DNA from: Sipunculus nudus
Taxonomy: Eukaryota > Annelida > Sipuncula > Golfingiida > Sipunculidae
Direction of reading: 5' to 3'
Assembly: GCA_026874595.1 (NCBI GenBank)
Contig: CM049318.1
Location: 56,959,750 to 57,023,749, forward strand
DNA: 64,000 nucleotides
Shown here in pieces: positions 42,663-52,263 of the stretch; position 1 is the stretch's first letter; each line of letters opens with the position of its first letter. The translations under genes were made by a program, and so were the position numbers. The notes under the pieces are model-generated. The model saw only the letters and a program-made list of their open reading frames with translations. It had not been told where the DNA came from and did no database searches.

Positions 42663-44156
42663 TCACATCTTTCTTCCCCTCCTTTTAATTTGTGGAATGC
42701 GTTCAAGCACATCAGGAGATATTAATGTTAGATGGTCTTTCATTGTTGCAAGAACACGTTTTGTTGGAACCTTGACTGAGGCCTTCAGTACCTTGTTCGC
42801 CATGCATAGCCATGCCTACACCCCAACGTTCTACCCATTCTAGCACATGGTCCTCTAAAATATGGTGTTTTGGTAATACTGATGTTTCGGGGAATGTGCG
42901 TCTATAGTAGGAAAGGTAGTTCTTTATTTTGTTGCCGATGCTGTCAAGTAATTCTTTATTTATTCTGTTTCCATGGGATAACATTTCATGGACAGAGGCA
43001 AACTTCTTGTTAAGTTTTCTGAATTGTTCCGCGATATAGAATGCCTTGTTTACAGTTAATGTATCATGTGTGAGCGACTTTGTTCTCTACACAATTCCAT
43101 CACATATATCATTGAAGACATTTGCCTTGAGATATTTGTGACAATGGTTTCCAATGAAACTAAAACTGTGGTATGCTTGGACCTTGGACCTTGGACCTAT
43201 TCCATGCTTTTGTAAGAGACGGGCAAGATGGGCTGTCAAAGGGCCATTTCTCTTCACGAGGTTGATCTTCTGCATCACCACTGCCAGTTCCTTTTCAAAG
43301 GCAGTTATTTTGGCATGGAACTGTGCTTTCTGTGTTTGCATTGAAGAGAGAGAAATAGACTCATCATCTTCAAGATGCTCAAGTCTGAGTTTGGTTGTAT
43401 CAATCTTTCTTTCAATGCGCTGTTTACTTTTTACGTTTTCAATGAATGTAGCAGTGAGACTGTCCCATTCTGTGTTCTCAGATGTTTCACTTGCGATCCT
43501 AATATCAATTTCATGACAAAGGTCAATTAACATGTCATGGTGTCGTTTCACAATGCCCAACAGAATATGCAGATATGGAGGGCAGATGTGGTCTACTGGA
43601 ATTTCGTTAAGTGTTTTGTTTATTATATTTTTGAAATCCCGGGCTTTTGCTTTTTTACCTTGACCTGTGGTTTGAAAATTGATGTGGTCATGCTTAATCA
43701 TTTCCAGTGTGCGAGGAGTTGACAGTCCACGCTCTTTCAGAGGCATCTGAATTTCATCTTTCTTAATCAAGCACCAAAGGCATGGATAAGCCGCTTGATG
43801 ACCAGATAAACCAATAACACTGGTCAGAAAAGAGTAATCCCCATGGAGAAAAAGCTTGAAGGATTTGTTTTTCCATGTGGTGGTTGAAAGTCCCCTCAGA
43901 TCATTATTTACTCTCCGCAATGCCCGCAAAAGGTTTTCATAATAATCTTATGCCTCAAAAAGACAAAATGCGATGGTGTGAAGTTTAGAATTAGGCTCAT
44001 CTAGGTTTAGAATTTGTATACTAAACTTCATACTACCTCCTCCATGATCTCCTCCAATCTTCAGCCAAATTTCATCATCTGGTATAACTCCTTTCCATGT
44101 CAGCTTTCCATGTTCCTCGTATTTGTTTAACAGCCTCAGGATATATGACGGTAAAT
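42663..44156 (-). other. DDE-type core of the RAG1/Chapaev-like transposase
   Basis: The region opens with KDLPSYILRLL and a first candidate acidic residue in LKIGGDHGGGSMKF. A second lies in LFLHGDYSFL and is followed after about 17 residues by YPCLWC, the same aspartate-to-CxxC spacing as RAG1 (GYDE to CTLC, from memory). A histidine-rich stretch PPYLHILLGIVKRHHDML parallels the RAG1 zinc-binding H region. A glutamate in MHGEQGTEG near the C terminus, after PKHHILEDHVLEWV, is the likely third catalytic residue. The longest uninterrupted frame is 43087-43929. Two stops and one frame change break this part. Confidence 0.75.
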
Positions 44157-44159
44157 CCT

Positions 44160-45314
44160 TTATAAATATAATAGGGTTTCACGTTCTATGATGACACTAG
44201 GCTGAGATGAGTCCTTAAATGAAAATGGTATCAGTTCAGATATCAGGCTGGCACTAATTACTTCTTCCCTTGCTGCTCTTTCTGCCTTCTCGCTTTCAAA
44301 ACGTACACCAATAGCCCTGAAGAACCGTTTTTTAACCCTTGACTTGCCCCACGTCTGTCCTAAGAGAGTTTTGTTGGCTAAACTCTTGTATATATTAATT
44401 GTGGCTCTGTGTACCACACCTGCTTTCTGGCAAACTGTTTCTTTAGTTGCCCGACTTAATTTCTTTAATTCTGCCGTTTGCTGTAAATGTTGGGATGCTT
44501 CATCCTTACCAGCTAGGAATGCCATTGTCCCATCAACTACACGTGCTCTTGTTTTTTGTAGCTGTTTATTGACACTTGTTGATGTTTTCCGAGGCTTTAC
44601 CAAGTACTGAAGATGGATTGGCTGGCCCCGTCTTTGTTTACATGCTATAATTCCCTTGTCCCTGGCATTTTCCAATTTTAATTTTGTGATGAAGGTATAG
44701 TGATGTTCTTCTTCAAGTGAAAGCTTTCGTGTGCTGCCAAGTGATATGCTATGTTTGAGAGTCATCCCTTCTGTCTGATTTGTTGTAGGCAAACGGCGAG
44801 GTATTGATACAGGTTTACTGCTGCGGCGTGTTGGGGTTACCACATATGTTATCTGTTTTTTGGGAGTCTGAGGCCCAACTTCATTTTCTGATTCAGCTAA
44901 ATTTACATCACTGGTATACATGTTGACTGAAGTTGATATCCCAGTAGATGTACAGCCATCAGTCACCTCTTCTGATGAATTCAAAATTACATTGCTTTCA
45001 CCTTCATGTTTGTTGAAAGTTCCGAATTCAGAAACTTTGTTGCATCTAGTACACCAGACCACAAGTGATAACATCTGTTCTTGAAACCGTCTATCAGCAT
45101 ATTCAACTGTATGATAATCAACTGGATCTCCACATGAAGGGCAATGGATTTTATTTGACCTTGCAGTAACAAAACATTTACTCAGGCACTCAGCACAGTA
45201 ATAATGACCACATGGTGTTTTAATGGTGCCGAGTGAATTGAGTCTGGTGCATAATTGACACGTATAGTATATTTTCTGTGATTCTGACAGGTTGTAGATT
45301 TCTAGGTGTTCCAC
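44160..45314 (-). other. RING finger and linker part of the transposase
   Basis: A 385-residue open stretch beginning at a GTG codon; the frame is open further upstream, so that codon is unlikely to be the true start. The RING finger lies at about residues 18-62: CQLC, then CGHYYCAECLSKC, then CPSCGDPV. It matches the C3HC4 layout of the RAG1 RING, which in vertebrates is a ubiquitin ligase. A further pair (WCTRCN) follows about 30 residues on, like the zinc fingers next to the RAG1 RING. The remaining ~280 residues are rich in Ser, Thr, Lys and Arg, with no motif I recognise. Confidence 0.8.
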
Positions 45315-45610
45315 TGAAAATACATTCTGTGTCCTCTTTTCACATGGAAATATGTTTGCCCTCAGGTGATCATATTGAAGATCCCCGGGGTATTTTACTG
45401 GCGCACCACATTTCTGTTTCTCTGTGATAATTGTGCATCCTTTCTTTTGGTTTAAATATTTACAACATGAAAAGCATTCACTGGTAAGACTCTTTCTCTT
45501 ATGTTCTGACCAAGCTGAATTAACTACAGCTGCCCTGTCATGTGCTAGGAGTAATAATTCAGATTGATTAGCCGAGCTCCTTTGCGGTTAAAAGTTTTGT
45601 TGTAACATGA

Positions 45611-45811
45611 TTAGCAAAATCTTCTTGGGTGAATGCTTGTGACATCAAGCTGAACATCAATTCCAAATGCATATTTTATTCTGTCAATATGATCCTCACA
45701 GTAGTAAGGCTTAACCTTTTTATTTCTTTCAGCTTTAGTTTGTGCACGTTTAGCACATATTCTGCACAATGCCTGCAGACACTCATTATGAAAGTCAAGT
45801 GAATGTTCCAT
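45611..45811 (-). other. RAG1 N-terminal zinc-region homology
   Basis: The 66 residues from MEHSLDFHNEC contain LCRIC followed by about 30 residues and then IDVQLDVTSIHPRRFC. Vertebrate RAG1 has, from memory, LCRICG and later [22 protein letters not shown] in its N-terminal non-core region; the spacing and the D-V-x-x-D-V-x-S-I-H-P core match closely. This part is absent from Transib and ProtoRAG-type cores, so its presence is the diagnostic feature of N-RAG-TP elements. The frame stops within the second CxxC pair. Confidence 0.85.
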
Positions 45812-46472
45812 TACTATATACAAAAACAACTGGTTCACGAAAACTATAACTACAACATGTCCTAATGAAGTTATACATACCAAAATACAAGTCCTCAAGT
45901 CCTAAGCACTACCATCAGCCATTGTCTGATGTTTAAGCATTAATTCCACAGGCAACATATCACTATTGCTAGGGAGGAAGAGTCAAGATAATGGCCACAG
46001 TTCCATCAAATATGAAATTGAAACAGCGTTTCCATTGTTATAAAGTCAAAGATAATCACTTTAAGTTTCTGTTGGTACATTCGTAATGGATTTTCCATGT
46101 GGAGAACGCATACAGTACACAAGAGAACTATCCCTATATATACAAGACCAGATGCAGCGATACACTAAACTCAGGTTGAACCCTGTAAGTACTTTACACT
46201 GACCCAGGGCATTGAGCTACCCCCTGACACAGACACAGCAAAGTCTTAAACAGAATTATTAATTTGGTGGTTCATGGATTGGTATGTAATGTCACATTAG
46301 GTCAGTTAATGTGTCAGATGTGATGAAATACATGTAAGAGAAGGGCAAGTCACCGCCATACTTAAACAACCTGTATCTATGTGCTACGTCACTGCATATC
46401 ATTATCAGTCTGCCAGCACTACTGGCCCAGCTGGATTAAACATATGGGATACAGTGCAGGTAGACTGGTGTG
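45812..46472 (-). promoter_or_regulatory. Transposon 5' region with TATA-like box
   Basis: 660 bases between the right terminus and the first ATG of the transposase. On the minus strand a TATATATA box lies at 46135-46142, about 325 bases upstream of the ATG at 45811. That is a plausible transposase promoter, with either a long leader or an unseen intron. The outer 40 bases hold the imperfect terminal inverted repeat. No other feature is evident. Confidence 0.4.
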
Positions 46473-46476
46473 CAGG
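46473..46476. repeat. Target-site duplication CAGG, right copy
   Basis: CAGG follows the element's terminal GTGTG and is followed by ATTCTGTGATCAGCC, the next piece of a minisatellite monomer. It pairs with 41003-41006. Confidence 0.85.
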
Positions 46477-47249
46477 ATTCTGTGATCAGCCTTTTTACCT
46501 CCACGAACAAAGGTAGCCAGGATTATGTGATCAGCCTTGTTACCTCCACGAACAAAGGTGGCCAGGATTACATGATCAGCCTTGTTACTTCCACGAACAA
46601 AGGTAGCCAGGATTATGTGATCAGCATTGTTTCCTCCACGAAAAAAGGTAGCCAGAATTATGTGATCAGCCTTGTTACCTCCACGAAGAAAGGTAGCCAG
46701 GTTAATGTGATCAGCCTTGTTACCTCCACGAAGAAAGGTGGCCAGGATTATGTGATCAGCTTTATTACCTCCACGAACAAAGGTAGCCAGGATTATGTGA
46801 AAAGCCTTGTAACCTGCGCGGATGAAGGTAGCCAGGATTATGTGATCAGCGTTGTTACCTCAACGAACAAAGGTAGCCAGGATTATGTGATTAGACTTGT
46901 TACCTCCACGAACAAAGGTAGCCAGGATAATGTGATCAGCCTTGTTACCTCCACGAACAAAGGTAACCAGGATTATGTGATCAGCTTTGTTTCCTCCTTG
47001 AACAAAGGTAGCCAGGATTATGTGTTAAGCCTTGTTACATCCACGAATAAAGGTAGCCAGGATTATGTGATCAGCCTTGTTACCTCCACGAACAAAGGTA
47101 GCCAGGATTATGTGATCAGTCTTATTATCTTCACGAACAAAGGTAGCCAGGATTATGTGATCAGCCTTGTTACCTCCTCGAACAAAGGTAGCCAGGATTA
47201 TGTGATCAGCCTTGTTATATCCACGAACAAAGGTGCCGGGATTATGTAG

Positions 47250-49589
47250 TCAGCCTTGTTACCCCCACGAACAAAAGTAGCCAGGATTATGTGATCAGAC
47301 TTTTTACCTCCTTGGTCAAAGGTAGCCAGGATAATGTGATAAGCCTTGTTACCTCCACGAATAATGGTAGCCTAGATTATGTGATAATCCTTGTTACTTC
47401 CACGAACAAAGGTAGCCAGGATTATGTGATCAGCCTTGTTACCTCCACGAAGAAAGGTACCCAGGATTATGCGATCAGCGTTATTACATCCCGTAACAAA
47501 GGTAGCCAGGATTCTATGATCAGCCTGGTTACCTCCGCTAACAAAGGAAGCCAGGATTCTGTGATCAGCCTGGTTACCTCCGCTAACATAGGTAGCCAGG
47601 ATTCTGTGATCAGCCTGGTTACCTCCGCTAACAAAGGTAGCCAGGATTCTGTGTTCAGCCTTGTTACCTCCACTATCAAAGGAAGCCAGGATTCTGTAAT
47701 CAGCCTGGTTACCTCCAGGAACAAAGGTAGCCAGGATTATGCGATGAGCCTTGTTACCTCCGCGAACAAAGGTGGCCAGGACTCTGTGATCAGCCTGGCT
47801 ACCTCCGCTAACAAAGGTAGCCAGGATTCTGTGATTAGTCTTGTTACCTAAACAATCAAAGGTAGCCAGGATTCTGTGATCAGCCTGGTTAGCTCCGACA
47901 TCAAAGGTAGCCAGGATTATGTGATCAGCCTTGTTACCTCCACGAACAAAGGTAGCCAGGATTATGTGATCAGTCTTATTATCTTCACGAACAAAGGTAG
48001 CCAGGATTATGTGATCAGCCTTGTTACCTCCTCGAACAAAGGTAGCCAGGATTCTGTGATCAGCTTTGTTTCCTCCTTGAACAAAGGTAGCCAGGATTAT
48101 GTGAAAAGCCTTGTAACCTGCGCGGATGAAGGTAGCCAGGATTATGTGAAAAGCCTTGTAACCTGCGCGGATGAAGGTAGCCAGGATTATGTGATCAGCG
48201 TTGTTACCTCAACGAACAAAGGTAGCCAGGATTATGTGATTAGACTTGTTACCTCCACGAACAAAGGTAGCCAGGATAATGTGATCAGCCTTGTTACCTC
48301 CACGAACAAAGGTAACCAGGATTATGTGATCAGCTTTGTTTCCTCCTTGAACAAAGGTAGCCAGGATTATGTGAAAAGCCTTGTAACCTGCGCGGATGAA
48401 GGTAGCCAGGATTATGTGAAAAGCCTTGTAACCTGCGCGGATGAAGGTAGCCAGGATTATGTGATCAGCGTTGTTACCTCAACGAACAAAGGTAGCCAGG
48501 ATTATGTGATTAGACTTGTTACCTCCACGAACAAAGGTAGCCAGGATAATGTGATCAGCCTTGTTACCTCCACGAACAAAGGTAACCAGGATTATGTGAT
48601 CAGCTTTGTTTCCTCCTTGAACAAAGGTAGCCAGGATTATGTGTTAAGCCTTGTTACATCCACGAATAAAGGTAGCCAGGATTATGTGATCAGCCTTGTT
48701 ACCTCCACGAACAAAGGTAGCCAGGATTATGTGATCAGTCTTATTATCTTCACGAACAAAGGTAGCCAGGATTATGTGATCAGCCTTGTTACCTCCTCGA
48801 ACAAAGGTAGCCAGGATTATGTGATCAGCCTTGTTATATCCACGAACAAAGGTGCCGGGATTATGTAGTCAGCCTTGTTACCTCCACGAACAAAAGTAGC
48901 CAGGATTATGTGATCAGACTTTTTACCTCCTTGGTCAAAGGTAGCCAGGATAATGTGATAAGCCTTGTTACCTCCACGAATAAAGGTAGCCTAGATTATG
49001 TGATAATCCTTGTTACTTCCACGAACAAAGGTAGCCAGGATTATGTGATCAGCCTTGTTACCTCCGCGAAGAAAGGTACCCAGGATTATGCGATCAGCGT
49101 TATTACATCCCGTGACAAAGGTAGCCAGGATTCTATGATCAGCCTGGTTACCTCCGCTAACAAAGGAAGCCAGGATTCTGTGATCATCCTGGTTACCTCC
49201 GCTAACATAGGTAGCCAGGATTCTGTGATCAGCCTGGTTACCTCCGCTGACAAAGGTAGCCAGGATTCTGTGTTCAGCCTTGTTACCTCCACTATCAAAG
49301 GAAGCCAGGATTCTGTAATCAGCCTGGTTACCTCCAGGAACAAAGGTAGCCAGGATTATGCGATGAGCCTTGTTACCTCCGCGAACAAAGGTGGCCAGGA
49401 CTCTGTGATCAGCCTGGCTACCTCCGCTAACAAAGGTAGCCAGGATTCTGTGATTAGTCTTGTTACCTAAACAATCAAAGGTAGCCAGGATTCTGTGATC
49501 AGCCTGGTTAGCTCCGACATCAAAGGTAGCCAGGATTCTGTGATCAGCCTAGTTACTTCCGCGAACAAAGGTTGCCAGGACTCTGTGAT
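47250..49589. repeat. Higher-order repeat of 1,619 bp in the right array
   Basis: Landmarks 47291 and 48910, and 47467 and 49086, are 1,619 bases apart (36 monomers minus one base). The segment 47876-48868 also contains an internal direct duplication of 315 bases (seven monomers), seen as two successive copies of the GCGCGGATGAAGG monomer pair. Confidence 0.8.
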
Positions 49590-50654
49590 TTTCACCAATG
49601 AATTTTTGACTAAGTTATATCATTGCATGGTAATGTCAGTAGATTTTATTTCCATGACAACCGACTCCTTTCTACACGGTTACTGAAATAATATTGTTTT
49701 CTGTAGACTTCAAAGTCCAAGCACCAGCTTATATGCTTTTTCCAATAGTTTCCTCTTTGGAGGCGTGTCCATTTTTATATTCATGTAATTAATGACAGTC
49801 GGGCATAAAAAGTGTGAGATGATTGGCCAAAAGTCGGTCAGGACTTGTGACGTCAGCAAGCAGATATAAGTCGCGGTTGAGAAAAAAATTTCTACAATCC
49901 CCCAGTCAGCACGCCAGGTTGCATGCTGCAGTCTAGAAGCAGTCTGGACAGCTAAGAGACGATGGCTGTAAGCGTAAATCTTCAGTGTCTAAGGACCGCC
50001 ATGCTGATACATCTGTAACGGCCTTCAGAGAGGATATCAAAATTACCGAAGGACTGGTAACCCGGCGATCTGCATCTATCGTGAGGGCTTCCAGTAACAT
50101 GTCAGGGTCTTATTTATACGCAAAACGATAGATATGTTGAATATCGTTTTGTGGAGGCAAATTTAGTTACTTGGTGTTGGACGAATCAAGGAGACATCAG
50201 CTGTGAAAGACATTACATCTGAGTTTATATAGAATAGGTTTTTTGCCTATCAGTCAGTGCTTTGTGGACTATGGGCGAACGTGTACACCAGTGAGGAACT
50301 GTTGATTTTTTGTGTGTGGCGCTGAAGAATCCCTGTAACAAAAGAGAAAGCGTACTGAACAATCGGTTTGACATTCCAATGTCACGTGTGCGCGAAGTTC
50401 ATGTGATCAGGGGCCGTGTAAACAAAGGAAAAAATTCCTGTGCAGGGTACATAAAAATATTTAATGATTTTGTTTTCTTATGTGGTACGCCTTTCCTGGA
50501 TTTAAATGTAAGTGTAATTTCAATATATTTATTTGTTTTGTTTACTTTTTTATATTTAGGAGTGTATGTATGAGTTTCAGCTGGGTTGGTCTACCATTTT
50601 AAAGAACCTGGTTGTCAAGTCTTTAAGGAGATGTGACAGTGATCGGTTTTTTTC
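49590..50654. other. Possible insertion at the array edge, class unknown
   Basis: The array stops after CTGTGAT (49583-49589), and monomer-like sequence resumes with CTGTGATCAGCC at 50655. The intervening 1,065 bases are unrelated to the repeat. The shared CTGTGAT could be a 7-base target duplication or simply the monomer's own sequence. The insert starts TTTCACCAATG and ends in a T-run, with no TG...CA ends and no inverted repeats that I can see. It contains a plausible Pol II promoter and an open frame at 50310-50573 (87 codons from a GTG) that matches nothing I recognise. Confidence 0.4.
49822..49870 (+). promoter_or_regulatory. CCAAT - CRE - TATA promoter-like module
   Basis: An inverted CCAAT box (ATTGG, 49822-49826), a perfect cAMP-response-type palindrome TGACGTCA (49848-49855) and ATATAAG (49864-49870) follow each other within 50 bases. 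The order and spacing suit a plus-strand start near 49,895. The first ATG downstream (49961) opens only 18 codons but is followed at once by GTAAGC, which could be a splice donor. What is transcribed is unknown. Confidence 0.5.
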
Positions 50655-50750
50655 CTGTGATCAGCCTTAGTGCTTCCACAAAAACAATGATGCAAGGATT
50701 CAGAGAATAGCCTTATTACCTCTACGGGATAACCAGGACTATGCCATGAA
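50655..50750. repeat. Two worn minisatellite monomers
   Basis: CTGTGATCAGCC at 50655, followed by a GCTTCCACAAAAACAA segment, then CAAGGATT, then TAGCCTTATTACCTCTACG, then AACCAGGACTATG. The order and spacing follow the array monomer over about two units, with roughly 25-35% substitution. These are relics of the original array edge that escaped homogenisation. Confidence 0.7.
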
Positions 50751-51120
50751 TGAACCTCATTAGGTTTCCAGACAACTTCATTATTGTCATATGAATTTAC
50801 TCGTCATTGTATTTTCAGATTGGAAAAAAATTAATGATTTGAATTTACTGAATTATTGAACTTCGTCTAACTACCGATACTACGAATCATAAGAAACATT
50901 TCCAGGCGATTAAATGTATATTCGATACTTTTAATCGCTAGTCTTCAAAGTAAGAAAACAGAGGGTTAGAACAATGATATGGGGAACATATATGCACACC
51001 TTTGTTTAAATTTAAAAAAAACATCTTGGATCATATAGGTTATAAATGTATTTGGTTTCTAAGCGCAGCATAATTCATAGTTTTGAACACAAGTGAAAGC
51101 AATGTTTTGACAAAACTCTC

Positions 51121-51163
51121 TTACCTGCTTCACAAAGGATGACAGAGATTATTCGTACTGTAG
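51121..51163. repeat. Possible single relic monomer
   Basis: The sequence runs TTACCTGCTTC, then ACAAAGG, then ATGACAGA, then GATTAT. The array monomer runs TTACCTCCACGA, ACAAAGG, TAGCCAG, GATTAT, with nearly the same spacing. It overlaps a candidate exon end (51125-51157), so it may be either a relic or the source of the repeat. Confidence 0.4.
51125..51157 (-). CDS. Weak candidate 33-bp exon
   Basis: On the minus strand a strong donor (GAAGCAG followed by GTAAGAG) ends a 33-base stretch that begins after CTACAG. It starts and ends in phase 1, as do the two better candidate exons upstream, and is open in that phase (VRIISVILCEA). The acceptor lacks a polypyrimidine tract, so this is weak. 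It overlaps the monomer-like sequence at 51121-51163. Confidence 0.2.
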
Positions 51164-52263
51164 TCACTTGTGTACTTCTCTGATGAATTCCCTCTGGACA
51201 CAATTTATTGTGATATGCATCGTCATCTAAATCTTAAAAACAAGTGACACATGCTCCAATCACAACTATGTGAACACATAACTTCTGTTCTTTAACAGAT
51301 ATTTGAAATACGGTTTCTGCGCCAAACATTGCCAGTTGGTGGTATATGAGCGGGCATCCTTTAAAGAGAAGGTTGATGTAACTGGATGCTTTCACAAGTC
51401 AGCAAGAATTTACTGAACCCCACTTATGTTATTGAAAACCCGTCTTTTTACTTATACATTTGAAAACAGTAATGTACACATCTTACTTTATTGACAAAGA
51501 GTCACTCATGTAGAAATTCTCTAGATGATGCAATAATTATTTATTGTGTAGCAAATAAAATATGTGTAAAATGCTGACAAGGTAACTTGATAGGGACTTC
51601 CCTATGACATGTCGGATTTTTCCGGTAGTTTGACCGTTATTTCGAGCCCTGGCATAATATGCATGATTAATGATTGATCGTTATGTATCACGGCCGATCA
51701 AGATAATATATTTGGACCAGGATAGCAAAACACTTGGATGTGTGAGGATAGCGTAACCGTCAAAGATCTGAAATAGCATACTGTAGATAGAACAATTTAA
51801 CTTTTATATAATTTTTTTGGTCGGAGAGTTTGGTAAATGAACGGATATTAAATGACCAATGGCATACTGTATTTGTTTTTCATATAATTATCATAATAAA
51901 AATATTTATGGCCACACTACTGCATGTAACAAATGTCTCGTAGATTTAACCCTTTCTAAATTTTTGTTTGCATGAACTGGTGAAGGGAAATGGCAATATC
52001 ATTTTTTAAATATAATATCTTGCACAACAACATTTAGAATACGAGTCTCTAACAAGTTTCTACCGTGGACATATGGTAGTATGTTTCATATTTGCGTAGT
52101 TGTTATTTCGTAATTTTATTTGGTCCAGTGTTTTACTTTCCCGATAATATCTTGCGCGAATATATAGAGAAATTGAAACCTTCACGAACAAAATGGCAAC
52201 AACAACAAGTCCAAAAATCTTCCTCATAGTGCAGAGTAATTGAATACTTATTAAAAGACTTAC

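Larger units (their letters stand above)
42663..45811 (-). pseudogene. RAG1-like (N-RAG-TP) transposase, broken
   Basis: The gene reads from an ATG at 45811 to a TGA at 42663-42665. In order it contains the RAG1-type N-terminal zinc region (CRICAKRA, then FGIDVQLDVTSIHPRRFC), a second zinc cluster with the W..H....C..C pattern (SAWSEHKRKSLTSECFSCC), a RING finger (CQLC, CGHYYCAEC, CPSC), a linker, and a RAG1/Chapaev-type core with aspartates in GGDHGGGS and HGDYSFL and a glutamate in MHGEQGTEG. Breaks: an in-frame TAA inside the CxxC after HPRRFC (about 45611), a frame change near 45,580, a frame change near 44,160, a TAA near 43,949 after CLFEA, a TAG at 43087-43089, and a frame change near 42,770. 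An intron near 45.6 kb is an alternative for the first two. It would excise and reinsert the element if intact; this copy cannot. Confidence 0.85.
41007..46472 (-). mobile_element. N-RAG-TP / Chapaev-like DNA transposon, decayed
   Basis: A 5,466-bp insertion into one minisatellite monomer, flanked by CAGG direct repeats. The left end starts CACATTTGTT; the right end, read inward on the minus strand, starts CACACCAGTC. A short inverted match (TATGTTTAA) lies 19 bases in from the left end (41026-41034) and, inverted, 28 bases in from the right end (46436-46444), so the terminal inverted repeats are imperfect. The single gene reads on the minus strand and encodes a RAG1-like N-terminal zinc region, a RING finger and a DDE-type core. 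CAC termini plus a 4-base duplication plus this domain order match the N-RAG-TP elements that I recall being placed in the Chapaev (CMC) superfamily. Several stops and frame breaks show that the copy is inactive. Confidence 0.88.
46473..49589. repeat. 45-bp minisatellite array, right part
   Basis: About 69 monomers in the same orientation and phase as the left array. Two subtypes alternate: the ATTATGTG form seen on the left, and a form with ATTCTGTG and CCTGGTTACC, with spacer TCCGCTAACAAA in place of TCCACGAACAAA. The second subtype makes the two 10-base arms fully complementary (one G-T pair). Length variants are rarer here than on the left, so plus-strand frames are longer (up to 331 residues at 47876-48868), but they still end in stops. 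The array ends abruptly inside a monomer at CTGTGAT (49583-49589). Confidence 0.95.
50751..52263. other. AT-rich host DNA, no long gene
   Basis: About 1.5 kb of AT-rich sequence. I see no protein-coding frame of note on either strand and no repeat structure apart from one monomer-like stretch near 51,121. A short candidate exon is listed separately. It may be intron or intergenic sequence of the minus-strand gene suggested by the splice-site pairs at 52.3 and 54.1 kb. Confidence 0.5.

Noticed and set aside
43154-44610. Plus-strand frames inside the transposase region
   Set aside because: Shadows of the minus-strand transposase.
46470-49470. Longer repeat frames in the right array (up to 331 codons)
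   Set aside because: Same repeat peptide; longer only because 44/46-base monomers are rarer there. No start or splice context.
1-49589. CRISPR-like array
   Set aside because: Repeats are contiguous with no unique spacers, and the genome is animal.
49590-50654. Solo LTR of a retroelement
   Set aside because: There is a promoter module, but no TG...CA ends, no clear primer-binding site and no short exact target duplication that is independent of the monomer sequence.
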